From assembly GCF_009497895.1 (NCBI RefSeq), contig NZ_CP033116.1:3472001-3536000 (forward strand): a DNA stretch of 64,000 nucleotides, read 5' to 3'. Source of the DNA: Halopseudomonas pelagia. GTDB taxonomy: Bacteria > Pseudomonadota > Gammaproteobacteria > Pseudomonadales > Pseudomonadaceae. The first letter of the stretch is position 1. Each line of letters begins with the position of its first letter. Positions 44,385-54,439 of the stretch are shown piece by piece. The position numbers were made by a program, and so were the translations under genes. The notes beneath the pieces are model-generated. The model was not told the origin of the DNA. It did not search any database and saw nothing but the letters and a program-made list of their open reading frames with translations.

Positions 44385-45998
44385 ATGTTGGACGCGAATC
44401 TGAAGAAGCAACTGGACACGTACCTGCAGAATATCGTTACCCCGATAGAACTCAGCGTGTCTGTTGATGACAGCCCCAAGAGCAAAGAGTTGAGCGAACT
44501 GGCGAGCGAGATTGCTGAAATGTCGCCCAAGATCGCCCTCAACTGGATCGAAGCTGAACGTACACCGAGCATGAGCATCGCCCAGAGCGGTGTGCCGCCG
44601 CGTATCAGCTTTGCCGGTTTGCCCATGGGTCACGAATTTACCTCGCTGGTACTGGCGTTGCTGCAATCTGGTGGCCACCCGTCGAAGGCCGATCCAGCAC
44701 TGCTGGACCAGATCCGTCATCTGACCGGCGAATACCATTTTGAAACCTATATCTCCCTGTCATGCCAGAACTGCCCGGACGTAGTCCAGGCGCTGAATCT
44801 GATGGCGACATTGAATCCGAACATTACCCACGTCATGGTTGATGGTGCGTTGTTCCAGGACGAAGTGGAGCAGCGTCAGATCATGGCCGTGCCATCGGTT
44901 TATCTCAACGGCCAGCCGTTCGGCCAAGGCCGCATGACCCTGCCGGAGATCGTCAACAAGCTGGACGCCGGCGCCGGTAAGCGCAAGGCAGCCGAGCTGA
45001 GCGAAAAAGAGCCTTATGAAGTACTGATTGTTGGCGGCGGTCCAGCTGGTGCCGCAGCTGCCATCTATGCTGCGCGCAAGGGTATTCGTACCGCGCTGGT
45101 AGCAGAGCGCTTTGGTGGCCAGGTGATGGATACCATGGGTATCGAGAACTTTATTTCGGTCAACTACACCGAAGGCCCCAAGCTGGTTGCCAGCCTCGAA
45201 GAGCACGTCAAGGAATACGACGTTGAAGTGTTCACCGAGCAGACCGCGAGCGGCCTGAGCGCAGCTACTGCCGAAGGCGGTTACACCCAGGTAGAGCTGG
45301 AAAGCGGCGCCACGCTGTCCGGTCGCTCGGTCATTCTGGCCACCGGCGCGCGCTGGAGAGAAATGAACGTGCCCGGCGAGCAGGAATATCGCAGCAAGGG
45401 CGTTGCCTATTGCCCGCACTGTGACGGCCCGCTGTTCAAAGGCAAACGCGTTGCGGTGATCGGCGGCGGCAACTCAGGTATCGAAGCCGCGATTGATCTG
45501 GCCGGCATCGTCGAGCACGTCACCGTGCTGGAGTTTGCTGACACGCTGCGCGCAGATGAAGTGTTGCAGCGCAAGGCGCGCTCCATGCCGAACATCAAGA
45601 TCATCAAGAGTGCTCAGACCACAGAAGTACGTGGCGATGGCAAGAAGGTGGTCGGGCTGACCTACACCGATCGCGAAACTCAGGAAAGCAAGCAGGTGGA
45701 TGTGGCGGGTATCTTTGTGCAGATTGGTCTGATACCCAATACCGACTGGCTCAAAGGCGGACCGGTGACTCTGAGCAAGCACGGCGAGATCGAGATCGAC
45801 AGTCGTGGTGCCACTTCCCTGCCGGGCGTATTCGCCGCAGGCGACGTGACCACCGTGCCGTTCAAGCAGATCATTATCGCCATGGGCGCAGGCTCCACTG
45901 CCGCTCTGGGTGCTTTTGACTACCTGATCCGCACCCCGGCTCCACAGAGCGCCGATACTGAAACCAAAGCAGTACAACAAAGCACTGAACCTGCTTGA
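44385..45998 (+). CDS. ahpF: Alkyl hydroperoxide reductase flavoprotein AhpF
   Basis: NADH-dependent FAD disulfide reductase that recycles AhpC. The 537-residue protein has an N-terminal tandem thioredoxin-fold domain with CQNC (Cys127, Cys130), a FAD-binding [17 protein letters not shown], a thioredoxin-reductase-like domain with redox pair Cys343 and Cys346 ([10 protein letters not shown]), NAD-binding [15 protein letters not shown] and C-terminal FAD motif [16 protein letters not shown]. It is slightly longer than Escherichia coli AhpF because of an extended tail. Confidence 0.97.
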   Translation: MLDANLKKQLDTYLQNIVTPIELSVSVDDSPKSKELSELASEIAEMSPKIALNWIEAERTPSMSIAQSGVPPRISFAGLPMGHEFTSLVLALLQSGGHPSKADPALLDQIRHLTGEYHFETYISLSCQNCPDVVQALNLMATLNPNITHVMVDGALFQDEVEQRQIMAVPSVYLNGQPFGQGRMTLPEIVNKLDAGAGKRKAAELSEKEPYEVLIVGGGPAGAAAAIYAARKGIRTALVAERFGGQVMDTMGIENFISVNYTEGPKLVASLEEHVKEYDVEVFTEQTASGLSAATAEGGYTQVELESGATLSGRSVILATGARWREMNVPGEQEYRSKGVAYCPHCDGPLFKGKRVAVIGGGNSGIEAAIDLAGIVEHVTVLEFADTLRADEVLQRKARSMPNIKIIKSAQTTEVRGDGKKVVGLTYTDRETQESKQVDVAGIFVQIGLIPNTDWLKGGPVTLSKHGEIEIDSRGATSLPGVFAAGDVTTVPFKQIIIAMGAGSTAALGAFDYLIRTPAPQSADTETKAVQQSTEPA

Positions 45999-46014
45999 TA
46001 TAACCCGCAGGCAG

Positions 46015-46047
46015 AAAAAAACCGCACCCAATTGGGTGCGGTTTTTT
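46015..46047. terminator. Bidirectional terminator between ahpF and the convergent chemoreceptor gene
   Basis: The stem ACCGCACCCAATTGGGTGCGGT is self-complementary and flanked by A6 on one side and T6 on the other, so it can end transcription from both converging genes. Confidence 0.92.
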
Positions 46048-46070
46048 ATTGCCTGCTTTTCGCTTGAGGC

Positions 46071-47693
46071 CTACAGCTTGAAGCGATTGACCAGATCGTT
46101 CAGATCCACGGCCAGACGCGACAACTCGCGACTGGAACTGCTGGTCTGCTCTGCCCCTGCCGCTGATTGGGTGGAGAGATCACGGATGTTGACCAGGTTA
46201 CGATCCACTTCCCGCGCTACCTGCGCCTGCTCTTCCGCGGCACTGGCGATAACCAGGTTGCGCTCGTTGATCTGCAGGATCGCTGCGGTGATGACCTCCA
46301 GCGCTTTACCCGCCGCGTCAGCCTGTTCCAGCGTGCTGCCGGCCATGGTCTTGCTCATGTTCATCGCTTCTACCGAGCGTTCGGTGCCCTGCTGAATGGT
46401 ACCGATCATCTCCTCAATTTCGCTGGTAGATTGTTGCGTACGGTGCGCCAATGCCCGTACTTCGTCAGCCACGACCGCAAAGCCACGGCCTTGCTCACCA
46501 GCGCGGGCCGCTTCGATCGCCGCGTTCAGCGCCAGCAGGTTGGTTTGCTCGGCAATGGCGCGAATCACATCCAATACACGACTGATGTTCTGTGCTTTCT
46601 CTGCTAGCTCCTGGACCTCAGTGGCAGTGGCCTGAATGGTTCCCGACAGCTTGTCGATGCTCGCCACCGTACGCACAACCTGCTGCTGACCCTCAATAGC
46701 GGTGTCGCTGGTGGCCCGGGACTGCTCGGAGGTGGAGACCGCGTTACTGGCGACCTCGTCAACTGCAGCGCTCATTTCGTTTACGGCAGTGGCCGCTTGT
46801 TGAATTTCATCGTCCTGACGCTGCAAACCACGGGTGGCGTCTTCTGTCACTGCGTTCAACTCTTCCGCCGCCGAGGCCAATTGCGTGGAGGAACTGGCAA
46901 TCCCCTGCAGGGTGCTACGTAATTGCTCCTGCATCTTGGCCAGCGCACGCAGCAGGCGAGCAGGTTCGTCCTTGCCGGTGGCGGTTATCTGCTGGGTCAG
47001 ATCACCGGTAGCCACTCTCTCGGTCACTTCAACCGCCTGGCGGATCGGCCGGACGATACTGTTGGTCAGTATCCAGGCGAGAAACACCGTCAGCAGCGCC
47101 GCCAGAATGATAAAGATGATGACCATTTGCTGCGCACTGGCGTAACTGGCCCGAGATGCCTCCCCGGCCTGAGCAGCGCCTTCCAGGTTGATGCGCTCCA
47201 GAGCCTGAAGACTTTGCACCATGGCGTCGGCCAGCGGGTTCAATTGCTCACTGATCAGTTCCAATGCCTGATCGTCCTGACCACCCAGCGCAAAGCGCGC
47301 AACGCGCGACTGCACCTGCATGTACTCGCCGCGCTGGCGGGTAAAGCTAGCAAACGCCTGCCGCTCTTGCTCGTGAACGATCATTTTTTCGTAAGCTGAT
47401 TCAGCCGAGTTAAGATCGCCAATCAGTTTGACAATGGTGTTTTCCACCGCCTGTCTGTCACCCTGTTCCACCAACAACATGCGCAGCGTCAGCACCCGAA
47501 TGCGCAGAATATCCTGACCAAAGCCACCGACCAGTTGAATGCTCGGCATCCACACCTGTTCAACTTCGCGGGCCTGATCGCGCATGCCGCCCATTTCGCG
47601 CATCGCCAGGGTACCCAGCAAGACCACGACAGCGGCAATAATGATGAAGCCGCCCGCCAGACGACCAGCAATAGACAGATTTCTTAGATTCAT
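46071..47693 (-). CDS. Methyl-accepting chemotaxis protein with four-helix-bundle sensor
   Basis: The 540-residue chemoreceptor: helix 1 (about 10-31), a helical periplasmic domain of the 4HB type (32-190; many Gln, Glu and Leu), helix 2 (about 191-212), HAMP (213-265) and the cytoplasmic signalling hairpin with tip [32 protein letters not shown]. No C-terminal pentapeptide tether is present (ends NRFKL). The ligand is unknown. A FliA promoter precedes it. Confidence 0.93.
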   Translation of the reverse strand: MNLRNLSIAGRLAGGFIIIAAVVVLLGTLAMREMGGMRDQAREVEQVWMPSIQLVGGFGQDILRIRVLTLRMLLVEQGDRQAVENTIVKLIGDLNSAESAYEKMIVHEQERQAFASFTRQRGEYMQVQSRVARFALGGQDDQALELISEQLNPLADAMVQSLQALERINLEGAAQAGEASRASYASAQQMVIIFIILAALLTVFLAWILTNSIVRPIRQAVEVTERVATGDLTQQITATGKDEPARLLRALAKMQEQLRSTLQGIASSSTQLASAAEELNAVTEDATRGLQRQDDEIQQAATAVNEMSAAVDEVASNAVSTSEQSRATSDTAIEGQQQVVRTVASIDKLSGTIQATATEVQELAEKAQNISRVLDVIRAIAEQTNLLALNAAIEAARAGEQGRGFAVVADEVRALAHRTQQSTSEIEEMIGTIQQGTERSVEAMNMSKTMAGSTLEQADAAGKALEVITAAILQINERNLVIASAAEEQAQVAREVDRNLVNIRDLSTQSAAGAEQTSSSSRELSRLAVDLNDLVNRFKL

Positions 47694-47748
47694 ATCGAGT
47701 CTCTATTAGAGGAGTGGGTGTCGCGGCCAGTGAGGATGCGTAGGGTGG

Positions 47749-47775
47749 TTGTCGGCTGGGCATGCACTATCTTGA
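47749..47775 (-). promoter_or_regulatory. FliA (sigma-28) promoter for the chemoreceptor gene
   Basis: On the minus strand TCAA is followed by exactly 15 bases and GCCGACAA, matching the TAAA-N15-GCCGATAA flagellar sigma consensus closely. It lies about 56 bases before the ATG of the 540-residue chemoreceptor, in the right direction. Confidence 0.78.
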
Positions 47776-47922
47776 TAGCTATTTTGAGAAATTGACTGAA
47801 TGGTTTTTCGTCATGCTGATCGTCCGCCCCGAGCATTCTTTCCGACCAATAGCAGTATTAATCTTAAAGTTCTCTCGCCAGCGCACGTTACGCTGTTTAA
47901 TACCCTTCAGAGCGCTGCTTTC

Positions 47923-49794
47923 ATGCCCACTCATTTACGTTTCAGTCACAAGATACTAATGGCCGCCTGTGTGGTGGTGATGTCGGTGTTTCTGGCTTTC
48001 GCGGTCTACAACGACTACATCCAACGCAAGGCGCTGCAAGATAACCTGCGCACCTATCTGACCGACGCCGGCAGCCTGACTGCCGAGAACATCAGCAACT
48101 GGTTGTCTGGCCGTATACTGTTGATGCAGAGCCTGGCAGCGAACCTGGCAGCCGATGACGGCAGCCGCCGAATAGACCTGCTGGAACAGCGTACGCTGGA
48201 AGAGACTTTCGACTTCAGTTACCTGGGCGAGACCAACGGCGGCTTCACCATGCGCCCCGAGTCCGACATGCCCGCTGACTACGACCCCCGAACCCGGCCG
48301 TGGTACAGCGCAGTAAAAGCTCAGCGCTCAACCATTCTGACCGAACCCTATCTGGACGCAGCTACCGGCGACCTGATCATCACCGTAGCCACGCCCTCTG
48401 CCAATAACGTTGTTGGCGGTGATCTCAATTTGCAGAAAGTCTCCAGCATTATCAATGCGCTGGATTTCAATGGGATGGGCCACGCTTTTCTGGTCAGCAG
48501 CGACGGCACCGTACTGGTTCATCCCGACGCGGCGCTGCAAATGAAAAGCCTGGGTGCCGTTTTTGCCGGCGCCAGCCCGGCAATCGAGAATCGCCTGACC
48601 GAGGTCGAGCTGGATGGCCAACCACGTATTGTCACCTTCCTGCCGGTAACAGGTCTGCCCGGTGTCAACTGGCATGTGGGCCTGTCAATCGACAAGGATA
48701 AAGCCTTTGCCAGCCTGACCAGCTTCCGCGTCTCGGCGCTCATCGCTACCCTGGTGGCACTGGTCAGCATCGTGTTGTTGCTCGGCCTGCTGATCAACTA
48801 CCTGTTGCGCCCATTGAACTCACTCAGCGCAGCTCTGGCTAACATCGCCCAGGGCGAAGGCGACCTGACCCAGCGCCTACCGGTGACCAGCAGTGACGAA
48901 TTCGGCCGGCTTGCCGGCGCTTTCAACCAGTTTATCGAACGGATTCACGTCTCCATCCGTCAGGTAGCCTCTACCAGCGGCGAACTGAATAACGTCGCAC
49001 TGCGGGTGCTGGATGCCTCAAACGCCAACCTGGCGAGTTCTGATGAGCAGGCCAGCCGCACCAACAGCGTTGCGGCGGCTATCAATCAGTTGGGCGCCGC
49101 GGCGCAGGAGATTGCCCGCAACGCCGCCGACGCGTCCAATCAGGCCAGCAAAGCGCGCCTGGGCGCTGAACAGGGCAGCTCTGTCGTTGCCGAGACAGTG
49201 CAGGCGATGCATGACCTTTCCGCTAAAATCGATAACGCTGGTGTCAGTATCAAGGCGCTGAACGCCAGGACCGCCGACATCGGCAAGATTCTCGACGTTA
49301 TCCAGAGCATCTCAGAACAAACCAACCTGTTGGCGCTCAATGCTGCGATTGAAGCCGCCCGTGCCGGTGAAGCCGGGCGCGGCTTTGCCGTAGTGGCTGA
49401 CGAGGTCCGCAACCTGGCGCACCGCACGCAAAGCTCAGCGCGGGAGGTTCACGAAATGATCGGCGATCTGCGTGGAGACGCTGCAACGGCCGTGCAGGCG
49501 ATGGATGAAAGCAAGCGCTTCAGTGAGCATGGCGTCACGGTGGCAAGCCAGGCCGGGGAGCGCTTGGCCGAGATTACCGGCGGCATCGGTGAAATCGACA
49601 ACATGAATCAATCGGTCGCGGCAGCTACCGAAGAACAGACCTCGGTCATTGAGAGCCTGAATGTAGATATTACCGACATCAATACGCTGAACCAGGAAGG
49701 GGTGGAGAACCTGCAATCCACACTCAGAGCCTGCCGCTCGCTGGAACAGCAAGTAGAGCACCTGCAGCAACTGGTCGGCAGCTTCCGAATCTGA
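47923..49794 (+). CDS. Methyl-accepting chemotaxis protein with dCACHE sensor (PctA-like)
   Basis: The 623-residue chemoreceptor starting [19 protein letters not shown]. It has a periplasmic dCACHE domain (about 33-275), helix 2 (about 277-299), HAMP and a signalling domain with tip [38 protein letters not shown]. The ligand pocket shows Tyr120, Arg125, Trp127, Tyr128, Tyr143, Asp145 and Asp167, the spacing of the amino-acid-binding dCACHE motif of Pseudomonas PctA-type receptors. An amino acid ligand is therefore likely. Earlier Met codons in frame (from 47800) give a non-typical basic extension. Confidence 0.92.
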   Translation: MPTHLRFSHKILMAACVVVMSVFLAFAVYNDYIQRKALQDNLRTYLTDAGSLTAENISNWLSGRILLMQSLAANLAADDGSRRIDLLEQRTLEETFDFSYLGETNGGFTMRPESDMPADYDPRTRPWYSAVKAQRSTILTEPYLDAATGDLIITVATPSANNVVGGDLNLQKVSSIINALDFNGMGHAFLVSSDGTVLVHPDAALQMKSLGAVFAGASPAIENRLTEVELDGQPRIVTFLPVTGLPGVNWHVGLSIDKDKAFASLTSFRVSALIATLVALVSIVLLLGLLINYLLRPLNSLSAALANIAQGEGDLTQRLPVTSSDEFGRLAGAFNQFIERIHVSIRQVASTSGELNNVALRVLDASNANLASSDEQASRTNSVAAAINQLGAAAQEIARNAADASNQASKARLGAEQGSSVVAETVQAMHDLSAKIDNAGVSIKALNARTADIGKILDVIQSISEQTNLLALNAAIEAARAGEAGRGFAVVADEVRNLAHRTQSSAREVHEMIGDLRGDAATAVQAMDESKRFSEHGVTVASQAGERLAEITGGIGEIDNMNQSVAAATEEQTSVIESLNVDITDINTLNQEGVENLQSTLRACRSLEQQVEHLQQLVGSFRI

Positions 49795-49980
49795 TCAGTC
49801 CTTTTCAGGGCTGGCAGAGTCGGCTGGCCAGAGTGCGCTGAAGTCGGCGCCTGATTCAGCGTTGAGGTCTTCGGGATCAAAGCGCGCCAGGCACCCGCCG
49901 CCGATGATGGTGGGCAACGCTGCGGCACCGCCATCGAGGGGGTCGGGGCTGTGCTCATCATCCTCAGAGTAAAAGCTCAC
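49795..49980 (-). CDS. Small acidic hypothetical protein coupled to the CBS gene
   Basis: A 61-residue frame starting at GTG (GTGA overlap with the stop of the CBS gene). It is acidic at both ends (SEDDEHSPDPLDGG; SPEKD) with a central Gly-rich PTIIGGGCLARFDPEDL. There are no membrane segments and I do not recognise a family. The 4-base overlap and same strand argue that it is real and translated with its neighbour. It ends one base from the convergent chemoreceptor stop. Confidence 0.5.
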   Translation of the reverse strand: MSFYSEDDEHSPDPLDGGAAALPTIIGGGCLARFDPEDLNAESGADFSALWPADSASPEKD

Positions 49981-50390
49981 TTGGGCGCTCCATGCTCGTT
50001 GTAAGCTTTGACCGCACGGAGGATATCCCGTCGGCTGATCTGCCCTACCAGGCGGCCTTCATCCACCACTGGCAAGCGTCGACGGCCCTTGTGGATGAAA
50101 TGCTCAGCCGCCTTGACGATATCGGCGTCAGCATCAATCGTCTCTACGACGACCGTCATGACCGAACTGACTGTTCCACCCACTTCTTCATGGTAGCTGC
50201 CTGACAAGATGCTGCGCAGACAGTCACTCTCCGATAGCAGACCAACCAGATGACCTGCACGGTCAATCACCGGGGCTCCCGAGATGCGATTAATCAGAAG
50301 CACATCAATCGCTTTGAACAGATCCATATGCTCGTTGAAGGTCACCAGATCGCGGGTCATGTAGTCCCGCACTTTCACTGACTTGAGCAT
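49977..50390 (-). CDS. CBS-domain pair protein
   Basis: The 137-residue protein is built from two CBS domains (about 1-60 and 75-130): VRDYMTRDLVTFNEHMDLFKAIDVLLINRISGAPVID and VSSVMTVVVETIDADADIVKAAEHFIHKGRRRLPVV. Such pairs bind adenosyl nucleotides and regulate partners. The start at 50390 has GGAGGCAGC upstream; the longer frame overlaps purU. It sits 43 bases after purU and is coupled to the small acidic protein. The role is unknown. Confidence 0.87.
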   Translation of the reverse strand: MLKSVKVRDYMTRDLVTFNEHMDLFKAIDVLLINRISGAPVIDRAGHLVGLLSESDCLRSILSGSYHEEVGGTVSSVMTVVVETIDADADIVKAAEHFIHKGRRRLPVVDEGRLVGQISRRDILRAVKAYNEHGAPK

Positions 50391-50433
50391 GCTGCCTCCT
50401 TCCGCTGAGGGATGTTCGTCCGTATGGCACCGG

Positions 50434-51285
50434 TCAGCCGAAAACCACCGTCTTGTTGTCGTGAACCAGCACCCTGTCTTCCAAGTGATAGCGCAAACCG
50501 CGGGAAAGTACCATTTTTTCCACGTCTTTCCCGAGCCGGACCATATCGTCCGCATTGTGCCGGTGACTAATGCGCACCACGTCCTGCTCAATAATCGGGC
50601 CGGCGTCCAACTCATCGGTAACGTAGTGACAGGTAGCACCAATCAACTTTACGCCACGTTGGGCCGCCTGATGGTAAGGCCTTGCGCCGACAAAGGACGG
50701 CAGGAAACTATGATGAATATTAATCACGCGATTGGCGAAACGCTTGCACAGTTCAGGCGGCAATATTTGCATGTAACGGGCCAGCACCACACAGTCCGCA
50801 TGTTGTGCATCAATCAGTCTGGCGACCTCGTTAAACGCCGGAACTTTATTCTGTGGGTCTACCGGCACGTGATAAAAAGGGATGCCGTGCCACTCGACCA
50901 TACTGCGCAAATCGTCATGATTGGAAATGACACTGGTTATATCGCAATCCAGTTCCCCGCTGTGCCAACGGTGCAGTAAATCAGCAAGGCAGTGTGACTC
51001 CCGGCTTGCCATAAGTACCACTTTCTTGCGTATTCCGGAGTCACTGACATGCCAGTCCATTTCAAACTCGTTGGCAATCGGCGTGAAGGCGGTGCGCAAA
51101 CCCTCGAGATCAAAAGGCAGGGAGTTGGCTTTTATTTCATGGCGCATAAAGAACCATCCGGACAGATTATCTGAATGGTGGTTGGCCTCGGTGATCCAGC
51201 CATTATAAGTTGCCAGTACATTACTGACCTTGGCAACGATCCCTACCCGGTCAGGGCAAGCGATGACCAAACGAAAGGTACGCAT
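50434..51285 (-). CDS. purU: Formyltetrahydrofolate deformylase PurU
   Basis: Hydrolyses 10-formyl-THF to formate and THF, balancing one-carbon units for purine synthesis. The 283-residue protein has an N-terminal ACT domain (TFRLVIACPDRVGIVAKVSNVLA) and a formyltransferase-like domain: SVISNHDDLRSMVEWHGIPFYHVP, ARYMQILPPELC, INIHHSFLPSFVGARPYHQA and GATCHYVTDELDAGPIIEQD. The start at 51285 has GGAG upstream. It is adjacent to mvaT as in other Pseudomonas. Confidence 0.95.
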   Translation of the reverse strand: MRTFRLVIACPDRVGIVAKVSNVLATYNGWITEANHHSDNLSGWFFMRHEIKANSLPFDLEGLRTAFTPIANEFEMDWHVSDSGIRKKVVLMASRESHCLADLLHRWHSGELDCDITSVISNHDDLRSMVEWHGIPFYHVPVDPQNKVPAFNEVARLIDAQHADCVVLARYMQILPPELCKRFANRVINIHHSFLPSFVGARPYHQAAQRGVKLIGATCHYVTDELDAGPIIEQDVVRISHRHNADDMVRLGKDVEKMVLSRGLRYHLEDRVLVHDNKTVVFG

Positions 51286-51545
51286 AACAGACACTCCGGA
51301 CGTGCGGGCCAGGCCCGTGGCAAAGACGCACATTCTATCTGTTCCCGCTGACAATACCAGCAGATCTCAAGTCACTGTGCCGGCTAATTAATGTTAGTTA
51401 TTAAGAACAAGTTAAACACTGGGCCGGCTTTTATTATGGTTTTGCACACACACCAATAACTTACATATTGTATTAAGTTGGTGGTTGACCTATTATTAGT
51501 GAGTCAATTTTAAACGCTCAACCGCGCTCAAGAAGGTAACTTTAC

Positions 51546-51923
51546 ATGTCCTCTTTACAAGAATATCGCAACCTCCAACACACCATTCGTGAACTTACCG
51601 ACCGCATGAACTCCCTGTCCAACGACACGAAGCTCAAGCAGGAAATTGAGTTTGAAGAAAAGGTACGCGCGCTTATGGCGCAGTACAACAAATCGCTGAA
51701 AGACGTTGTTGCCATTCTCGACCCGGACAATAAACTGAGCCAGGGCGGCAAGAGCAGCAAAACTTCAGGTGGCGTAAAACGTGCTCGCAAGGTCAAGCAG
51801 TACAAGAACCCGAAGACCGGTGAAGTGATTGAAACCAAAGGTGGCAATCACAAAGAGCTGAAAGCCTGGAAAGAAAAATACGGTGCTGACACGGTCGAGT
51901 CCTGGGTCACTATTCTTGGCTGA
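51546..51923 (+). CDS. mvaT: H-NS-family xenogeneic silencer MvaT
   Basis: Global DNA-binding regulator that silences AT-rich DNA in Pseudomonas. The 125-residue protein has an N-terminal coiled-coil oligomerisation domain (LQEYRNLQHTIRELTDRMNSL), a flexible Lys/Ser-rich linker and the C-terminal DNA-binding domain with the characteristic RKVKQYKNPKTGEVIETKGGNHKELKAWKEKYG. The paralogue MvaU cannot be excluded from sequence alone. The 260-base upstream gap is AT-rich and may be self-regulated. Confidence 0.93.
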   Translation: MSSLQEYRNLQHTIRELTDRMNSLSNDTKLKQEIEFEEKVRALMAQYNKSLKDVVAILDPDNKLSQGGKSSKTSGGVKRARKVKQYKNPKTGEVIETKGGNHKELKAWKEKYGADTVESWVTILG

Positions 51924-51951
51924 TCTTCCCCGCTGATTTTTTTGGCACCTA

Positions 51952-51985
51952 AAGCCCCCGACCAGCAATGGCCGGGGGCTTTTGC
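51952..51985. terminator. Intrinsic terminator between mvaT and the convergent sbcB
   Basis: The stem AGCCCCCG / CGGGGGCT with a short inner ACC/GGC pairing is flanked by AAA and TTTT, so it can serve both converging genes. Confidence 0.88.
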
Positions 51986-51993
51986 TATCTGGA

Positions 51994-53460
51994 CTAACCT
52001 TCCACACCACTCGGCGCAGTCACACCCAAGGCATTGCAGCGCGTCAGGGCGAACTGCTTCCAACTGCCCAGCAGGGCCTGCTGCCCGGAGTCAGTGCAGT
52101 GCGTGAGCGCCTCTTCTGCGGCTTGCAGAAAAGCTTGCAGCGTGACCGGCGCACCCGCCAGTTCGCCGCTCATACGACCCCTGCAGTACGTTTGCCATTG
52201 CGCCTGCTCGGCTTCATTCAAACTCGCAGGGAAGTTGCGCGCACGGTAGCGCAGCAGCATATCCACCAGCCGCTGATCGCGCAGCGGCCATTGGGTTTTG
52301 GCCAGCATGGGGCCGTCCGCCTCCCGAATCAGCGGCAGTATCCGCCGGTCCGCGTCGCCGATAAATCCCTCATATAACTGCAACTCGGGATCCGCCTGGG
52401 TCGGTTCGGCGACCGCTTGTGCGGTATAGATGGCCTGCAGCTTGGACTGCCCTGTCGTGCGCCAAACGCCCAGTTTCTCGGCATTCGCCAGCAGCGTCGG
52501 CATATCCAATTGCAGACGTTGAATATCTTCGGCGCGCAGCACTTTGGTATCCGCCAGGACCGGACATTTATTGATATGTACCAGTTTCAGGCCGGGACGC
52601 TGCTCGCCCTCGGGCAGATCTTCCCTGCGGGTATACAGCCGCTCTCGCACTTGCTCCGCAGTCATATCCATCAGCATCGCAGGATCCGCGGCCAGATCCC
52701 AGACGATCAACGCGTTCTTGTTTTGCGGATGCCAGCCCAGCGGCAACACCAGCGCCAGGCCCTGACGCTCGCGGCCGAAGCGGCCGGAGACATGTACCAG
52801 TGGCCTTACCTGTTGCAAATCAACCAGGGCGGTGACCCGCTGTTTGCTGCGCAGATCGAGCAGGTAATCGAACAATCTCGGCTGTGCAAGCTTCAAACAC
52901 CGAGCCATGGCAATGGTCGCACGCACATCCGCCAGGGCATCGTGCGCTTGCCCATGATCTATACCGTTAGCCTGCGTCAGCAGCTCCAGGCGCAGGCTGG
53001 TGAAGCCCTCCTGTTGCGGCCACTCAATGCCATCTGGTCGCAGCGCATGTGCTGCGCGCAGGGCGTCGAGCAGGTCCCAACGGCTGTTGCCGCCCTGCCA
53101 TTCACGTGCGTAGGGATCATGGTAATTGCGATACAGGGTAAAGCGGGTCATTTCATCGTCATATCGCAAGCTGTTATAGCCGACACTGCAAGTACCCGGC
53201 TCGGCCATCTGCGCATGCAATTGTGAGATAAATGCCGCTTCGGGCAAACCCTGGCTGGCTCGCTCAGGGCCGATACCGGTGATTAGGCAGGCCATGGGAT
53301 GGGGTAGAACATCTTCGGGCAGGCGGCAATCGATACATAGCGGCTCGCCGATCTCGTTCAGATCTTCGTCGGTGCGCACGCCAGCCACCTGCAACGGGCG
53401 ATCCCGTCGCGGGTCGATCCCGGTGGCCTCGAAGTCATACCAGAAGAAGGTGTTGCTCAT
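51994..53460 (-). CDS. sbcB: Exodeoxyribonuclease I SbcB
   Basis: A 3'-5' single-strand DNA exonuclease of mismatch repair and recombination. The 488-residue protein opens with the DEDD exonuclease motif FFWYDFEATGIDPRRDR (Asp9, Glu11), then YNSLRYDDEMTRF and HDALADVRATIAMAR, followed by the SH3-like and helical ExoI-specific domains (LALVLPLGWHPQNKNALIVWDL; LPLIREADGPML). It converges with mvaT. Confidence 0.95.
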   Translation of the reverse strand: MSNTFFWYDFEATGIDPRRDRPLQVAGVRTDEDLNEIGEPLCIDCRLPEDVLPHPMACLITGIGPERASQGLPEAAFISQLHAQMAEPGTCSVGYNSLRYDDEMTRFTLYRNYHDPYAREWQGGNSRWDLLDALRAAHALRPDGIEWPQQEGFTSLRLELLTQANGIDHGQAHDALADVRATIAMARCLKLAQPRLFDYLLDLRSKQRVTALVDLQQVRPLVHVSGRFGRERQGLALVLPLGWHPQNKNALIVWDLAADPAMLMDMTAEQVRERLYTRREDLPEGEQRPGLKLVHINKCPVLADTKVLRAEDIQRLQLDMPTLLANAEKLGVWRTTGQSKLQAIYTAQAVAEPTQADPELQLYEGFIGDADRRILPLIREADGPMLAKTQWPLRDQRLVDMLLRYRARNFPASLNEAEQAQWQTYCRGRMSGELAGAPVTLQAFLQAAEEALTHCTDSGQQALLGSWKQFALTRCNALGVTAPSGVEG

Positions 53461-53518
53461 GGTTGCCGCCCCTGTCCATAGCTTTGGTCAAGGGCGCAGG
53501 GTAACCCAATGGCCGGCG

Positions 53519-53908
53519 TCAGACATCTACCGAGTGGTGAAAACTGAAGTAGCGCTCCAATGCACGTGCGAGACCGGCGAACGCCTGCTGATTGCTGGTA
53601 ATACTGAAGCCGCTGTCGTAATTACCTGGGGAGGCATCTGCTCGGCACCAGTGGCTGCGCGCGCTAAAATCCACCAGTTCGGCTTCGGCATCAGTGGATG
53701 AGGGTAACTTGAGCTGGAGTTCGTAGGAGGCGCCGAGCATGATCGGCAGGCTGCTGATCAGCATGATGCCTTGCTTGGAGATATTGCCCAAATAGCCAAT
53801 CGGCTTCCCGGTGTGCCGGTTGTAGACCTGCAGGAAGCCGCCCAGCTGGTGTCGGGCGATGCAGCGCTGATCTTTGAGAGCTGCGCCACTCGGAGTGTTG
53901 GGTAGCAT
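53519..53908 (-). CDS. PilZ-domain protein (probable c-di-GMP effector)
   Basis: The 129-residue protein has a PilZ-like beta-barrel: RCIARHQLGGFLQVYN, the GNISKQGIML motif equivalent to (D/N)xSxxG, and strands ASYELQLKLP and AELVDFSARSHWCR. The N-terminal RxxxR loop reads QRCIARH, which keeps two Arg. It begins 1 base after the DUF4124 stop and would be a candidate target of the c-di-GMP proteins at 23-33 kb, though no direct link is visible. Confidence 0.78.
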   Translation of the reverse strand: MLPNTPSGAALKDQRCIARHQLGGFLQVYNRHTGKPIGYLGNISKQGIMLISSLPIMLGASYELQLKLPSSTDAEAELVDFSARSHWCRADASPGNYDSGFSITSNQQAFAGLARALERYFSFHHSVDV

Positions 53909-53909
53909 G

Positions 53910-54335
53910 TCAGCATCGCTCCCTTATCATTGCCTGAATCTCGGCTCGGCGCTCTTGGACGCGCCGCGTGTCAACTTCTACCTTTTTACCGCTGGCGTCC
54001 TCTTCATACCAGTACATTCGCCTGTCAAACTGTGCCAATTGCTTGCCCATGCGGTCGCATTCGAGCTGCTGGCGCTGGCGCTGTTCCAGGCGCAGGGCCT
54101 TTTCTTCATCGCGCTCGGTCTGCCTGACTTCCATTATCCGGCGCAGATTGTCTTCGCTCTGGCGCGTCTGCGCATCACGCTCGATGACCTGCGGTTTGAC
54201 CACTACCACTTCAGAGCCAGGCTGCGGCCGCTGCGAGAAATGCACTCTCCCCTGCTCGTCTACCCAGCGATAAATCTCGGCATGGACATGCCCCGTCAAC
54301 GACGCCAACAACAAGATTACCGGGAACCAACGCAT
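53910..54335 (-). CDS. DUF4124-domain periplasmic protein
   Basis: The 141-residue protein has a signal peptide (MRWFPVILLLASLTGHVHA) directly followed by the DUF4124 motif EIYRWVDEQGRVHFSQRP, then a charged coiled-coil-like helix (about 60-110, rich in Arg, Glu and Gln). Function is unknown; the family is common as small secreted proteins in gammaproteobacteria. It is coupled to the PilZ gene downstream. Confidence 0.83.
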   Translation of the reverse strand: MRWFPVILLLASLTGHVHAEIYRWVDEQGRVHFSQRPQPGSEVVVVKPQVIERDAQTRQSEDNLRRIMEVRQTERDEEKALRLEQRQRQQLECDRMGKQLAQFDRRMYWYEEDASGKKVEVDTRRVQERRAEIQAMIRERC

Positions 54336-54439
54336 GGGCTATCGTCCTTAATATGGGGCGTGGTCTGCTATAACTAGAATAGCCCAGCCAGGCGGCCATA
54401 GGCCACTGCCGAGCATCACGGGGTCCGGTCCGAGTAATC

